From: a virus
Virus record (IMG/VR): IMGVR_UViG_3300009419_000050
Span: 1-32,800 of that record
DNA length: 32,800 nt
Direction: 5' to 3' (one strand)
Shown: piece by piece, positions 25,277 to 32,800 of the stretch
Position numbering within the stretch: position 1 is the first letter of the stretch
Layout of the letters: each line of letters opens with the position of its first letter
Notes under the pieces: generated by a model
Seen by the model: only the letters and a program-made list of their open reading frames with translations
The model's database searches: none
What the model was told of the DNA's origin: nothing
Position numbers and translations under genes: made by a program

Positions 25277-25283
25277 ATAAATA
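25277..25283 (+). promoter_or_regulatory. Late promoter-like ATAAATA upstream of the 109-aa gene
   Basis: The box lies in the 50-bp gap after the S74 fibre gene. Predicted T4-type start at about 25289 gives a 12-nt leader that contains the AGGAG ribosome-binding site at 25290-25294. Confidence 0.5.
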
Positions 25284-25300
25284 AGTCATAGGAGATAACT

Positions 25301-25630
25301 ATGGCTATAAAAGCAAACTTAGTAGTTGATCAAGGATCAACGTTTGTTACTACTTTAAATTTAACTGATGTAAATGATATACCTCTTGATCTGACCTTAT
25401 ACACAGGTTCATCTCAAATAAGAAAACATTACACATCATCAAACTCCGTTAGTTTTACAGTTGCGACAGGAGGAAACAATGGCGTCATTACTCTATCGCT
25501 AACGGCTAATGCTACGTCAAATCTTTCAGCTGGTAGATATATGTATGATGTTGAGATCGCTGACTCCTCCAATTCTATTACGAGAGTTGTTGAAGGTATT
25601 GTAACCGTAACGCCAAACATAACGAGATAA
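25301..25630 (+). CDS. Small beta-sandwich virion protein
   Basis: This 109-aa protein begins '[20 protein letters not shown]' (about 2-21), with '[17 protein letters not shown]' and '[20 protein letters not shown]' (about 60-79), ending in '[12 protein letters not shown]'. The strand pattern and the 'DQG.TF...L.L.D..G.P.DLT' style opening resemble Ig-like N-terminal domains of phage baseplate/fibre proteins such as the BppU_N group. It lies 1 bp before the next fibre gene and has a clear ribosome-binding site and promoter box. Likely a connector or small decoration partner of the downstream collagen-like fibre; that role is inferred. Confidence 0.72.
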   Translation: MAIKANLVVDQGSTFVTTLNLTDVNDIPLDLTLYTGSSQIRKHYTSSNSVSFTVATGGNNGVITLSLTANATSNLSAGRYMYDVEIADSSNSITRVVEGIVTVTPNITR

Positions 25631-25631
25631 G

Positions 25632-26981
25632 ATGGCAACAATTAAGGTTACGCCAGAGACCGATGTACCAACGATTAAAATACAAAGAATCGGTGGGATA
25701 CTCTCTTCCACGTCTTCAGCAATAACAGTACCAGTTCAAGGAACACCAGGATACCAAGGTGTTCAAGGAGCTACTGGTGTTCAAGGAGTTCAGGGTGCTC
25801 AGGGTTTACAAGGTGTCCAGGGTGTCTTGGGTGCTCAGGGTTTCCAAGGTGTCCAGGGTGTCTTGGGTGTCCAAGGTGCTCAAGGATTACAAGGTGTACA
25901 AGGCTACCAAGGTGTTCAAGGATCACAAGGATCGGTTAGTGTCACACTATCAGCTAATCCTCCAGTCTCTCCAAATTATGCTGATGTTTGGATTGATAGC
26001 GCAACTGGAACAGAATACACTTATATTAATGATGGTAACAGTAATCAGTGGATAGAATTAAGTAATGTTGGTTACATTGGTTCGCCTGGACCACAAGGTG
26101 CCACAGGAGCTCAGGGAGCTACTGGTGTTCAAGGAGCTCAAGGTGTTCAAGGAACACAAGGAGCTGGTTATCAAGGCGTCCAAGGTGCACAAGGTGTTCA
26201 GGGAGCTGCTGGTGTTCAAGGAGCTACTGGTGTTCAGGGAGCTCAAGGTAGTCAGGGTGTTCAAGGAGCTACTGGTTCTGGTGCTCAGGGTGTTCAAGGT
26301 GCTGATGGTGTTCAGGGAGCTCAAGGTAGTCAAGGTGTCCAAGGAGCCACTGGTTCTGGCTCACAGGGTGTACAAGGCAACCAAGGCAACCAAGGCTACC
26401 AAGGTGTTCAAGGTGCTCAAGGCGTTCAAGGAGCTGTTGGCTCACAAGGTGTTCAAGGAGCTCAGGGCGTTCAAGGTTCTATAGGTGCTCAAGGTTACCA
26501 AGGACATCAAGGCGTCCAAGGTATTCAGGGTGCTGTCGGTGTTCAAGGAGCTCAGGGGGTCCAAGGCTCTTTAGGGGCTCAAGGTTCGCAGGGGGTTCAA
26601 GGAGCTACTGGATCATTTACCTCAACTACAGGTTCTTGGACAGTGACCACAGGAACAAACACTTACAACTTTACAGTTCCAGTAAACGGCAACTATCTAT
26701 TGTGGGTTAGAGGAAACATTCCTAACGGTATCATAGCATATCAGGCCACTGTAAGTGTTACCAATACCAATGTGCCGGTACTAGGTACTCAGCGAGCATG
26801 GAACTACACCGACGGCGGAAGTCCAATTCTAATCACAACTATGCCAACACAGATTGTAGGAGCAGAAGGCACAATATCAACTACCGTAGTATCAACCACT
26901 ACAGCTAACCGGTTTGATTTTGTAATTAGTAATACAAGTGGATCGTCTCAAACAGTATACTATGGATATGTCACCCTATAA
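25632..26981 (+). CDS. Collagen-like tail fibre with beta-rich C-terminal tip
   Basis: This 449-aa protein has a short N-terminal segment (1-36, '[20 protein letters not shown]'). A first collagen-like rod (37-100) comes next, then a globular insert at about 101-149 ('[16 protein letters not shown]', '[16 protein letters not shown]'). A second collagen-like rod (150-327) and a C-terminal domain of ~122 residues follow ('[20 protein letters not shown]', '[13 protein letters not shown]', ending '[12 protein letters not shown]'). Collagen rods ending in a compact beta tip recall C1q/TNF-like trimeric heads and phage adhesins; no exact family is recognised for the tip. Register breaks such as 'GATGSGAQG' occur. 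It sits 1 bp after the 109-aa gene stop. Confidence 0.82.
   Translation: MATIKVTPETDVPTIKIQRIGGILSSTSSAITVPVQGTPGYQGVQGATGVQGVQGAQGLQGVQGVLGAQGFQGVQGVLGVQGAQGLQGVQGYQGVQGSQGSVSVTLSANPPVSPNYADVWIDSATGTEYTYINDGNSNQWIELSNVGYIGSPGPQGATGAQGATGVQGAQGVQGTQGAGYQGVQGAQGVQGAAGVQGATGVQGAQGSQGVQGATGSGAQGVQGADGVQGAQGSQGVQGATGSGSQGVQGNQGNQGYQGVQGAQGVQGAVGSQGVQGAQGVQGSIGAQGYQGHQGVQGIQGAVGVQGAQGVQGSLGAQGSQGVQGATGSFTSTTGSWTVTTGTNTYNFTVPVNGNYLLWVRGNIPNGIIAYQATVSVTNTNVPVLGTQRAWNYTDGGSPILITTMPTQIVGAEGTISTTVVSTTTANRFDFVISNTSGSSQTVYYGYVTL
25740..25931 (+). repeat. Collagen-like repeat, first rod of the 449-aa fibre
   Basis: Sixty-four codons of Gly-X-Y, mostly Gly-X-Gln, with one early proline (GTPGYQ) followed by [12 protein letters not shown] triplets. 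Confidence 0.93.
25932..26078 (+). repeat. Globular insert module C, copy 1
   Basis: About 49 residues with '[18 protein letters not shown]' and '[12 protein letters not shown]', interrupting the collagen-like region. A second copy lies at 30354-30500 in the next fibre gene. Confidence 0.85.
26079..26612 (+). repeat. Collagen-like repeat, second rod of the 449-aa fibre
   Basis: About 178 codons of Gly-X-Y, with GAT and GVQ/GAQ triplets and several one-residue-short breaks such as GATGSGAQ and GTQGAGYQ. Confidence 0.93.
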
Positions 26982-27107
26982 TACAGCATCGTAAAGAAGA
27001 TTTCAAAACCAAATTAAACTTTTATTATACCTACACTCTCCAAAAGAGTAAAGTATAAATAAAATCATACTTATTCAACGCTGTACAAGCAGCATCAAGG
27101 ACCATTA
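26982..27107 (+). other. 126-bp non-coding gap with late promoter and leader
   Basis: AT-rich spacer before the long collagen-like fibre gene. It contains a short ACTCT/AGAGT stem (27035-27049), a TATAAATA box and an AAGGA ribosome-binding site. No small gene and no convincing terminator were seen. Confidence 0.7.
27054..27061 (+). promoter_or_regulatory. T4-type late promoter TATAAATA (full consensus)
   Basis: An exact TATAAATA, the only full 8-base match noted in a gap in this window. Predicted start at about 27067 gives a 41-nt leader, with AAGGA at 27097-27101 seven nt before the ATG at 27108. Confidence 0.7.
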
Positions 27108-30100
27108 ATGGCTACTGCATTAGATTTCCCATCGTCTCCAGCTAATAACCAAACTTATTCTTTAGGTTCCCGAACTTGGAAATATAATGGTACCGCTTGG
27201 GAAATTGTTAACACAAACACTGGTCCCCAAGGTGTTCAAGGAGCTCAAGGAACTCAAGGCTTCCAGGGTGTTCAAGGTTTCCAAGGTGTTCAAGGAGCTC
27301 AGGGTATTCAAGGTGTTCTTGGTGCTCAAGGTATATTAGGTGCACAAGGTTTCCAAGGTGTTCAAGGTTATCAAGGTAACCAAGGCTTCCAGGGTATCCA
27401 AGGAGCTCAAGGTGTCCAGGGTGAGCAAGGCTTCCAAGGCGCTCAAGGTACCCAAGGTTTCCAAGGTGTTCAGGGTGCTCAAGGTGTCCAAGGTGCTCAA
27501 GGTGTCCAGGGAGCTCAAGGTGTTCAAGGAGCCCAGGGTGTCCAAGGTGCGCAAGGTGTTCAGGGTGCTCAAGGCGTTCAGGGTGCTCAGGGTGTTCAAG
27601 GAGCTCAAGGCGTTCAGGGTGCACAAGGTGTTCAGGGTGCCCAAGGCGTCCAAGGAGCTCAAGGTGTCCAGGGTGCTCAAGGCGTCCAAGGTGCACAGGG
27701 CGTTCAGGGTCACCAAGGTGTCCAAGGCGCACAAGGCGTACAAGGTTTCCAAGGTGCGACGGGCACGTTCAGTGGTGCAGCGTTTAACTTTAACTTTGAC
27801 ACTACCAGCATCACAAATACAGATCCAGGTACAGGTGTCTTAAAGTTCAGCGATGCAAACATTGCAGCAGCTGCCAATCTATACATTGACTTTTTAGATA
27901 ACACCACACCAGGTGCTAACGTATACAATTTCTTGCAGACGATTGATGATTCAACATCTGCTATTAAAGGTTTGTTCCAGATCACTGAGATTGCGAATAA
28001 TAACCACTTCGTTCAGTTCTCTATCAGTGGTAGTCTTACCAACCTAGCTGATCACATTAGCGTTCCAGTTACCTACATTGCTGGTAGTAACGTTTGGGCA
28101 AATGGTGTATCAACTGTAATTTCTTTCACCAGAACTGGTGACAAGGGTGACCAGGGTGTTCAAGGTTTCCAAGGTGTCCAAGGTGCTCAAGGCGTTCAGG
28201 GTCACCAAGGTGTTCAGGGTGCCCAGGGTGTCCAAGGCGCTCAGGGCACACAAGGCTTCCAAGGTATCCAAGGGGCTCAAGGAACTCAAGGCTTCCAAGG
28301 AGTTCAAGGAGCTCAAGGAGTTCAAGGAGCACAAGGCTTCCAAGGTGACCAAGGTGTTCAGGGTGCTCAGGGTGTTCAGGGTCACCAAGGGGTCCAAGGA
28401 GCTCAGGGTGTGCAGGGCTTCCAAGGTATACAAGGTGCACAAGGCGTTCAAGGTTTCCAAGGTGTCCAGGGTGCTCAAGGCGTCCAGGGTGCACAGGGTG
28501 TTCAAGGTTTCCAAGGTAACCAAGGATTCCAAGGTATTCAAGGTTTCCAAGGTGTACAAGGAGCTCAAGGAGTACAGGGCGCACAAGGCGTTCAAGGAGC
28601 CCAAGGTGTTCAAGGCTTCCAGGGCGTTCAAGGTGCGCAAGGCGTCCAAGGTGATCAAGGTGTTCAAGGAGCTCAAGGCGTCCAGGGTGCACAGGGGGTT
28701 CAAGGAGCCCAAGGTGTTCAGGGTGCACAAGGAGTTCAGGGAGCACAAGGCGTACAAGGCTTCCAAGGTGTCCAGGGTGCGCAAGGCGTTCAAGGTTTCC
28801 AAGGTGTACAAGGAGCTCAAGGAGTACAGGGTGCACAGGGCGTTCAGGGTCATCAAGGTGTTCAGGGTGAAGTAGGCGCTCAAGGTAGTCAAGGTTTCCA
28901 AGGCATCCAAGGTGCTCAAGGCGTACAGGGAGCTCAAGGTGTCCAAGGAGCTCAAGGCGTCCAGGGTGCTCAGGGTGTCCAAGGAGCTCAAGGCGTCCAG
29001 GGTGCTCAGGGTGTCCAAGGAGCTCAAGGCGTCCAGGGTGCTCAAGGCGTTCAGGGTCACCAAGGTGTTCAAGGAGCCCAGGGTACACAAGGTTTCCAAG
29101 GTGTCCAAGGAGCTCAAGGCGTTCAGGGTTCACAGGGTGCTCAAGGCTTCCAAGGTGTCCAGGGAGCTCAAGGCGTTCAGGGAGCTCAAGGTGTCCAGGG
29201 TGCTCAAGGCGTTCAAGGAGCTCAGGGCGTTCAAGGTGCTCAAGGTGTCCAGGGAGCTCAAGGTGTCCAGGGAGCTCAAGGTGTTCAGGGTTCACAGGGT
29301 AATGATGGTAACTTTGGTGGTGCTTCATTTGACTACACTTACGATACTAACGTAGCTGCTACGGATCCAGGTACAGGTAAGTTAAAGTTTAATAATGCAT
29401 CTCTAAATCTTGCAACTATATTGCGGATAGATGATACAAATGATAATGCTACAGATATTCAAGAGTTTTTAAGAACGATTGACGACTCTACTTCTACCAT
29501 CAAGGGTCACTTCCGAGTTTCCAAGAAGTTTGATGCTTCTGCGTTTGCATTGTTCACAATTACATCAATTGTAGAACAAACTGGTTATTTTGACGTTGAT
29601 TGCTCTTTTGTTAGTGGTAGCAGTAATACACCTTTCAGTAATAGTGAAGATGTAATTATTACATTTGCTAGAACAGGTGATCAAGGTGCCCAGGGTAATC
29701 AAGGTTTCCAAGGCGTTCAAGGTGCACAAGGCGTTCAAGGTGCACAAGGCGTCCAGGGTGCTCAGGGTGTACAAGGAGCTCAGGGTGTACAAGGAGCTCA
29801 GGGTGTACAAGGAGCTCAAGGCGTCCAGGGTGCTCAGGGTGTACAGGGTGCTCAAGGCGTTCAGGGTCACCAAGGTGTTCAGGGTGCTCAAGGCGTTCAG
29901 GGTGCTCAGGGTGTTCAAGGAGCTCAGGGCGTTCAGGGTCACCAAGGTGTTCAGGGTGCCCAAGGCGTTCAAGGAGCTCAAGGCGTCCAAGGTGCACAAG
30001 GAGTTCAAGGTGCTCAAGGAGTTCAAGGTGCTCAGGGTGTCCAAGGCTTCCAGGGCGTTCAAGGTGCTCAAGGTGTTCAAGGTCACCAAGGTGTCCAAGG

Positions 30101-32800
30101 AGCTCAAGGTACTCAAGGCTTCCAGGGTGTCCAGGGTGCTCAAGGTGTTCAGGGTGATCAAGGAGTTCAAGGTGCTCAAGGCTTCCAAGGTATCCAAGGA
30201 GCTCAAGGTGTCCAAGGTGTTGTTGGTGCTCAAGGCTTCCAAGGCGTTCAAGGTGCTCAAGGTGTACAGGGAGCTCAAGGAACCCAAGGCTTCCAAGGTG
30301 TCCAAGGAGCTCAAGGTGTCCAGGGTGCTCAAGGTGTACAGGGAACACAAGGTGGTGTAAGTGTAACGCTCTCTGCTAATCCTCCAGTATCTCCTCAGTA
30401 TGGCGATCTTTGGATTGATAGTGATACAGGTATTGAATTTACATGGTTCAATGATGGTACATCAGACCAATGGGTTGAACTTGGCAACGTGGGTTACATG
30501 GGTAATCAAGGTGCCCAGGGTGCTCAAGGTGTCCAAGGTGCTCCTGGTGTATTCACTGGTGCTTCATTCGAGTACACATTCTCTACTACAACGACCAACG
30601 CTGACCCAGGTAACGGTTTCCTAAGATTTAGCAATGCAAACATTGCAGCTGCTGCTAATTTGTATATTGACTTCTTGGATAGTTCAGTTGCTGGTGCTAA
30701 CGTTTACAACTTCTTGCAGACAATTGACGATTCATCATCTGCTATCAAAGGCCTGTTTACAATATCCGAACTTGCTAACTTAGCTCACACAGCTCAGTTC
30801 TCAATTGTTGGTTTACATACAGAGCTTGCTGATTACTTCAGTGTTCCAATTGCTTTTATTGCTGGTAGTAACACATGGTCTAATGGTACTGACATCTCTA
30901 TTGCTTTCACAAGAACTGGTGATAAGGGTGACCAGGGTGTTCAAGGTTTCCAAGGTGTTCAAGGTGCTCAAGGAGTTCAAGGCTTCCAAGGTATCCAAGG
31001 AGCTCAAGGAGTACAGGGTGCACAAGGCGTTCAAGGTGCACAAGGAGTTCAAGGTGCACAAGGCGTTCAGGGTGTAATTGGTGTCCAGGGTGCACAAGGC
31101 GTTCAGGGTGTTGTTGGTGCCCAAGGTAATCAAGGTGTCCAGGGTGTGATTGGTGCTCAGGGTGTAATTGGTGTCCAAGGTGCTCAAGGTGTCCAAGGTG
31201 TTATTGGTGCTCAAGGTGCTGTTGGTGCTCAAGGCTTCCAGGGCGTTCAAGGTGCTCAAGGTGTTCAGGGCTTCCAAGGCGTTCAAGGTGCTCAAGGTGT
31301 TCAGGGTGCTGTTGGAGCACAAGGCACGCAAGGGGCAGTAGGAGCCCAAGGCTTCCAAGGCGTCCAAGGAGCTCAAGGAGTTCAGGGTGCCCAAGGTCGT
31401 CAAGGCTTCCAAGGTGTCCAAGGTGCTCAGGGTGTTCAGGGTGTAATTGGTGTCCAAGGTGCCCAGGGTGTCCAGGGTGTAATTGGTGTTCAAGGAGCTC
31501 AGGGTGTTCAGGGAGTGATTGGTGTCCAAGGTGCTCAAGGTGTCCAAGGTGCTCAGGGTCGTCAAGGCTTCCAAGGTCAAACAGGCGCTTTCAGTGGTGC
31601 AGCATTCAACTACAATATTGATACTTCTTCTACAGCTAACGCTGATCCAGGTGTTGGTAAGTATAGATTCAACAATGCAAATATTGCTGCTGCCACTAAC
31701 TTGTTTATTGACTTCTTAGATAATACAACTCCTGGTGCCAACGTTTACAACTTCCTACAGACAATTGATGATTCAACATCAACAATCAAAGGGTTGTTCT
31801 CAATCACAGAGTTGTCTAATACAAACAACTTTGCTCAATTCTCTATCAGTGGCAGTATTACAAATAATGCTGGTTACATAACTGTACCAACCACATACAT
31901 TGCTGGTAGTAACGTTTTCACTAACAACACTAACACTGTAATATCTTTCTCACGTACTGGTGATAAGGGTGACCAAGGCGTCCAAGGCTTCCAAGGTGTT
32001 CAAGGTTTCCAGGGCGTTCAGGGTGCTCAGGGTGTTCAGGGTGTCGTAGGTGCTCAAGGTAATCAAGGTGTTCAGGGTGCTCAGGGTGTTCAGGGTGTGT
32101 TGGGTGCTCAGGGTGTGATTGGTGTCCAGGGTGCTCAGGGTGTTCAAGGTGTAATTGGTGTCCAGGGTGCTCAAGGCGTTCAGGGTGTGATTGGTGCACA
32201 GGGTGCTGTAGGTAACCAAGGTGTTCAGGGTGCTCAGGGTGTTCAAGGTGCTGTTGGTGTACAGGGTGCTCAAGGTCGTCAAGGTGATTTGGGTGTTCAA
32301 GGTGCCCAAGGTCGTCAAGGCTTCCAGGGTGTTCAAGGTGCTCAAGGCGTTCAGGGTGTATTAGGTGCTCAAGGTACTGCAGGTGGCACAGGTCCTACAG
32401 GTCCAACAGGTCCTCAGGGTGTTCAGGGAGCTCAGGGTGTTCAGGGTACTGCTGGTTCTAACGGTGGCACAGGTCCTACAGGTCCTACAGGTCCTCAGGG
32501 CGTCCAAGGTGCTGCTGGTTCTAACGGTGGCACAGGTCCAACAGGTCCTCAGGGTGTCCAAGGTGCTACAGGTCCTGGTGGTGGTACTGGTCCTACAGGT
32601 CCTCAGGGTGTCCAAGGTGCTACAGGTCCTGGTGGTGGTACTGGTCCTACAGGTCCTCAGGGTGTCCAAGGTGCTCAAGGTCGTCAGGGAGCTCAGGGTG
32701 TTCAGGGTACTGCTGGTTCTAACGGTGGCACAGGTCCTACAGGTCCTACAGGTCCTCAGGGCGTCCAAGGTGCTGCTGGTTCTAACGGTGGCACAGGTCC
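27108..32800 (+). CDS. Giant modular collagen-like tail fibre (3' end outside window)
   Basis: The frame from ATG 27108 stays open to the right edge, giving at least 1897 residues. Residues 1-38 form a small attachment-type domain ('[20 protein letters not shown]'). Collagen-like rods follow at 39-219, 344-734, 857-1082, 1132-1147, 1271-1493 and 1618 to the edge. Between them are four related globular modules at 220-343, 735-856, 1148-1270 and 1494-1617, and one copy of a smaller module at 1083-1131. Each large module shows 'DPG.G..(K/R)F..A', '(N)FL.TIDDS.S.IKG.F' and ends in 'RTGD(K)G(D)QG' leading into the next rod. The rods are mostly Gly-X-Gln, changing near 32380 to GPTGPTGPQ and 'GSNGGTGP' units. 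It has its own late promoter. Likely a very long trimeric host-recognition fibre; receptor and tip are unseen. Confidence 0.85.
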   Translation, partial: MATALDFPSSPANNQTYSLGSRTWKYNGTAWEIVNTNTGPQGVQGAQGTQGFQGVQGFQGVQGAQGIQGVLGAQGILGAQGFQGVQGYQGNQGFQGIQGAQGVQGEQGFQGAQGTQGFQGVQGAQGVQGAQGVQGAQGVQGAQGVQGAQGVQGAQGVQGAQGVQGAQGVQGAQGVQGAQGVQGAQGVQGAQGVQGAQGVQGHQGVQGAQGVQGFQGATGTFSGAAFNFNFDTTSITNTDPGTGVLKFSDANIAAAANLYIDFLDNTTPGANVYNFLQTIDDSTSAIKGLFQITEIANNNHFVQFSISGSLTNLADHISVPVTYIAGSNVWANGVSTVISFTRTGDKGDQGVQGFQGVQGAQGVQGHQGVQGAQGVQGAQGTQGFQGIQGAQGTQGFQGVQGAQGVQGAQGFQGDQGVQGAQGVQGHQGVQGAQGVQGFQGIQGAQGVQGFQGVQGAQGVQGAQGVQGFQGNQGFQGIQGFQGVQGAQGVQGAQGVQGAQGVQGFQGVQGAQGVQGDQGVQGAQGVQGAQGVQGAQGVQGAQGVQGAQGVQGFQGVQGAQGVQGFQGVQGAQGVQGAQGVQGHQGVQGEVGAQGSQGFQGIQGAQGVQGAQGVQGAQGVQGAQGVQGAQGVQGAQGVQGAQGVQGAQGVQGHQGVQGAQGTQGFQGVQGAQGVQGSQGAQGFQGVQGAQGVQGAQGVQGAQGVQGAQGVQGAQGVQGAQGVQGAQGVQGSQGNDGNFGGASFDYTYDTNVAATDPGTGKLKFNNASLNLATILRIDDTNDNATDIQEFLRTIDDSTSTIKGHFRVSKKFDASAFALFTITSIVEQTGYFDVDCSFVSGSSNTPFSNSEDVIITFARTGDQGAQGNQGFQGVQGAQGVQGAQGVQGAQGVQGAQGVQGAQGVQGAQGVQGAQGVQGAQGVQGHQGVQGAQGVQGAQGVQGAQGVQGHQGVQGAQGVQGAQGVQGAQGVQGAQGVQGAQGVQGFQGVQGAQGVQGHQGVQGAQGTQGFQGVQGAQGVQGDQGVQGAQGFQGIQGAQGVQGVVGAQGFQGVQGAQGVQGAQGTQGFQGVQGAQGVQGAQGVQGTQGGVSVTLSANPPVSPQYGDLWIDSDTGIEFTWFNDGTSDQWVELGNVGYMGNQGAQGAQGVQGAPGVFTGASFEYTFSTTTTNADPGNGFLRFSNANIAAAANLYIDFLDSSVAGANVYNFLQTIDDSSSAIKGLFTISELANLAHTAQFSIVGLHTELADYFSVPIAFIAGSNTWSNGTDISIAFTRTGDKGDQGVQGFQGVQGAQGVQGFQGIQGAQGVQGAQGVQGAQGVQGAQGVQGVIGVQGAQGVQGVVGAQGNQGVQGVIGAQGVIGVQGAQGVQGVIGAQGAVGAQGFQGVQGAQGVQGFQGVQGAQGVQGAVGAQGTQGAVGAQGFQGVQGAQGVQGAQGRQGFQGVQGAQGVQGVIGVQGAQGVQGVIGVQGAQGVQGVIGVQGAQGVQGAQGRQGFQGQTGAFSGAAFNYNIDTSSTANADPGVGKYRFNNANIAAATNLFIDFLDNTTPGANVYNFLQTIDDSTSTIKGLFSITELSNTNNFAQFSISGSITNNAGYITVPTTYIAGSNVFTNNTNTVISFSRTGDKGDQGVQGFQGVQGFQGVQGAQGVQGVVGAQGNQGVQGAQGVQGVLGAQGVIGVQGAQGVQGVIGVQGAQGVQGVIGAQGAVGNQGVQGAQGVQGAVGVQGAQGRQGDLGVQGAQGRQGFQGVQGAQGVQGVLGAQGTAGGTGPTGPTGPQGVQGAQGVQGTAGSNGGTGPTGPTGPQGVQGAAGSNGGTGPTGPQGVQGATGPGGGTGPTGPQGVQGATGPGGGTGPTGPQGVQGAQGRQGAQGVQGTAGSNGGTGPTGPTGPQGVQGAAGSNGGTG
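27222..27764 (+). repeat. Collagen-like rod I of the giant fibre
   Basis: About 181 codons of Gly-X-Y beginning GPQGVQGAQ, dominated by alternating GVQ-GAQ triplets encoded by 18-bp quasi-repeats. Confidence 0.94.
27765..28136 (+). repeat. Fibre globular module, copy 1 (124 aa)
   Basis: Contains '[20 protein letters not shown]', '[20 protein letters not shown]' and '[10 protein letters not shown]', closing with 'SFTRTG'. It is most similar to the third and fourth copies. Confidence 0.9.
28137..29309 (+). repeat. Collagen-like rod II, longest rod
   Basis: About 391 codons of Gly-X-Y with [15 protein letters not shown] and GNQ triplets. Near 28940-29045 a 36-bp unit (four triplets) is repeated about three times perfectly. 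A few prolines or charged triplets occur at the edges (GDKGDQ, GEV). Confidence 0.94.
29310..29675 (+). repeat. Fibre globular module, copy 2 (122 aa, divergent)
   Basis: Keeps '[13 protein letters not shown]', '[17 protein letters not shown]' and a terminal 'ITFARTG', but differs from the other copies over much of its length ('[13 protein letters not shown]', '[12 protein letters not shown]'). Confidence 0.88.
29676..30353 (+). repeat. Collagen-like rod III
   Basis: About 226 codons of Gly-X-Gln. Between about 29755 and 29822 an 18-bp unit encoding GAQGVQ is repeated at least three times with identical codons. Confidence 0.94.
30354..30500 (+). repeat. Globular insert module C, copy 2
   Basis: Contains '[18 protein letters not shown]' and '[12 protein letters not shown]', matching the copy at 25932-26078 closely at protein level but with many silent and replacement changes in the DNA. 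Confidence 0.85.
30549..30917 (+). repeat. Fibre globular module, copy 3 (123 aa)
   Basis: Contains '[20 protein letters not shown]', '[20 protein letters not shown]' and 'AFIAGSNTW', closing with 'AFTRTG'. A 16-codon collagen-like stretch (30501-30548) separates it from module C. Confidence 0.9.
30918..31586 (+). repeat. Collagen-like rod IV
   Basis: About 223 codons of Gly-X-Y. It differs from earlier rods in carrying many GVI and GVV triplets (GVQGVIGVQ) and GAVGAQ units. Confidence 0.94.
31587..31958 (+). repeat. Fibre globular module, copy 4 (124 aa)
   Basis: Contains '[20 protein letters not shown]', '[20 protein letters not shown]' and '[10 protein letters not shown]', closing with 'SFSRTG'. 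It is close to copy 1. Confidence 0.9.
32423..32539 (+). repeat. 117-bp perfect direct repeat, copy 1
   Basis: Identical base for base to 32684-32800, 261 bp downstream. The 261-bp offset is a multiple of 9. The second copy is cut by the window edge, so the true repeat may be longer. Confidence 0.92.
32541..32675 (+). repeat. 54-bp tandem repeat, about 2.5 copies
   Basis: Copies start at 32541, 32595 and 32649; the third is partial. The unit encodes 18 residues mixing GPT, GPQ, GVQ and GAT triplets with a Gly-Gly-Gly step. Confidence 0.85.
32684..32800 (+). repeat. 117-bp perfect direct repeat, copy 2 (reaches window edge)
   Basis: Matches 32423-32539 exactly, including synonymous positions, which points to recent duplication or gene conversion. 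Confidence 0.92.

Larger units (their letters stand above)
31959..32800 (+). repeat. Collagen-like rod V, changing to Pro/Thr-containing triplets
   Basis: The first ~140 codons continue Gly-X-Gln with GVI triplets. From about 32380 the composition changes to [12 protein letters not shown] with 'AGSNGGTGP' segments. The rod is open at the window edge. Confidence 0.93.

Noticed and set aside
25264-25281. TTTATT/AATAAA hairpin after the S74 fibre gene as a terminator
   Set aside because: A 6-bp all-AT stem without a following T-run; it overlaps the late promoter box and is better explained by it.
27026-27057. Inverted repeat TATAC...ACTCT/AGAGT...GTATA as a transcription terminator
   Set aside because: Only 5-bp stems with uneven internal loops, no U-tract after them, and the right arm overlaps the TATAAATA box.
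28138-28875. Plus-strand alternative-frame open stretches with Lys/Val/Ser/Arg-rich products (also 29665-30360, 27340-27843)
   Set aside because: Shadow frames of the same collagen-like repeat; the Gly-X-Gln frame is continuous with an attachment domain and globular modules, the others are not.
28126-29328. Long minus-strand open frames (335-400 codons) opposite the collagen-like rods
   Set aside because: The 9-bp repeat contains no stop in several frames of either strand, so long open frames arise automatically. Their products are monotonous Leu/His/Glu/Pro or Thr/Leu/Asp/Ser strings without starts or ribosome-binding sites.

Overview
The window is a structural gene block from a T4-like contractile-tailed phage. 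The AT-rich base composition, T4-type late promoter boxes (ATAAATA) and large glycine-rich and Asn/Thr/Ser-rich fibre genes suggest a marine myovirus of the cyanophage or pelagiphage kind. No host, photosynthesis or replication gene is present, so the host is not determined. No tRNA, insertion sequence, integrase or CRISPR was seen.

Layout. Positions 1-3813 are on the minus strand and read away from a compact divergent junction near 3813-3825. The order is gp4 (head completion nuclease-fold protein), an unassigned 195-aa protein, gp54 (tail tube initiator), gp26, and a partial gene that runs off the left edge and may be the tape-measure protein. gp26 ends in a canonical -1 slippery heptamer followed by a hairpin. 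A 59-codon extension in the -1 frame ends on the start codon of the next gene, which is the arrangement of tail assembly chaperone genes. Positions 3825-14563 on the plus strand are a tightly coupled baseplate operon: gp48, gp53, a gp27-like hub, gp5 without a lysozyme domain, gp25, gp6, a rearranged gp7-like protein and an enlarged gp8.

Positions 14573-23137 hold baseplate-periphery and fibre proteins: a 1454-aa DUF4815-type protein, a small Ig-like protein, a 757-aa protein beginning with an 'AQSFF...FVTSVDLYFKSK' domain, a 73-aa helical protein and a 438-aa Asn/Thr/Ser-rich fibre. The first three look like pieces of a fibre that is a single polypeptide in other phages.

Positions 23148-32800 hold three collagen-like fibre genes and one small beta protein. 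The first fibre ends in a self-cleaving S74 chaperone domain. The second ends in a beta-rich tip. The third is open for at least 1897 codons and alternates collagen-like rods with four copies of a ~124-aa globular module. Its collagen-like segments are mostly Gly-X-Gln with very little proline until the last few hundred bases. The DNA there repeats in multiples of 9 bp, so repeat-number changes keep both the frame and the Gly-X-Y register.

Most notable: the probable gp26 frameshift, small beta modules recurring across neighbouring baseplate proteins, late promoter boxes placed so that three transcripts would be almost leaderless, and the modular proline-poor collagen fibre. All family assignments come from recognition of sequence patterns and gene order; no database search was run.
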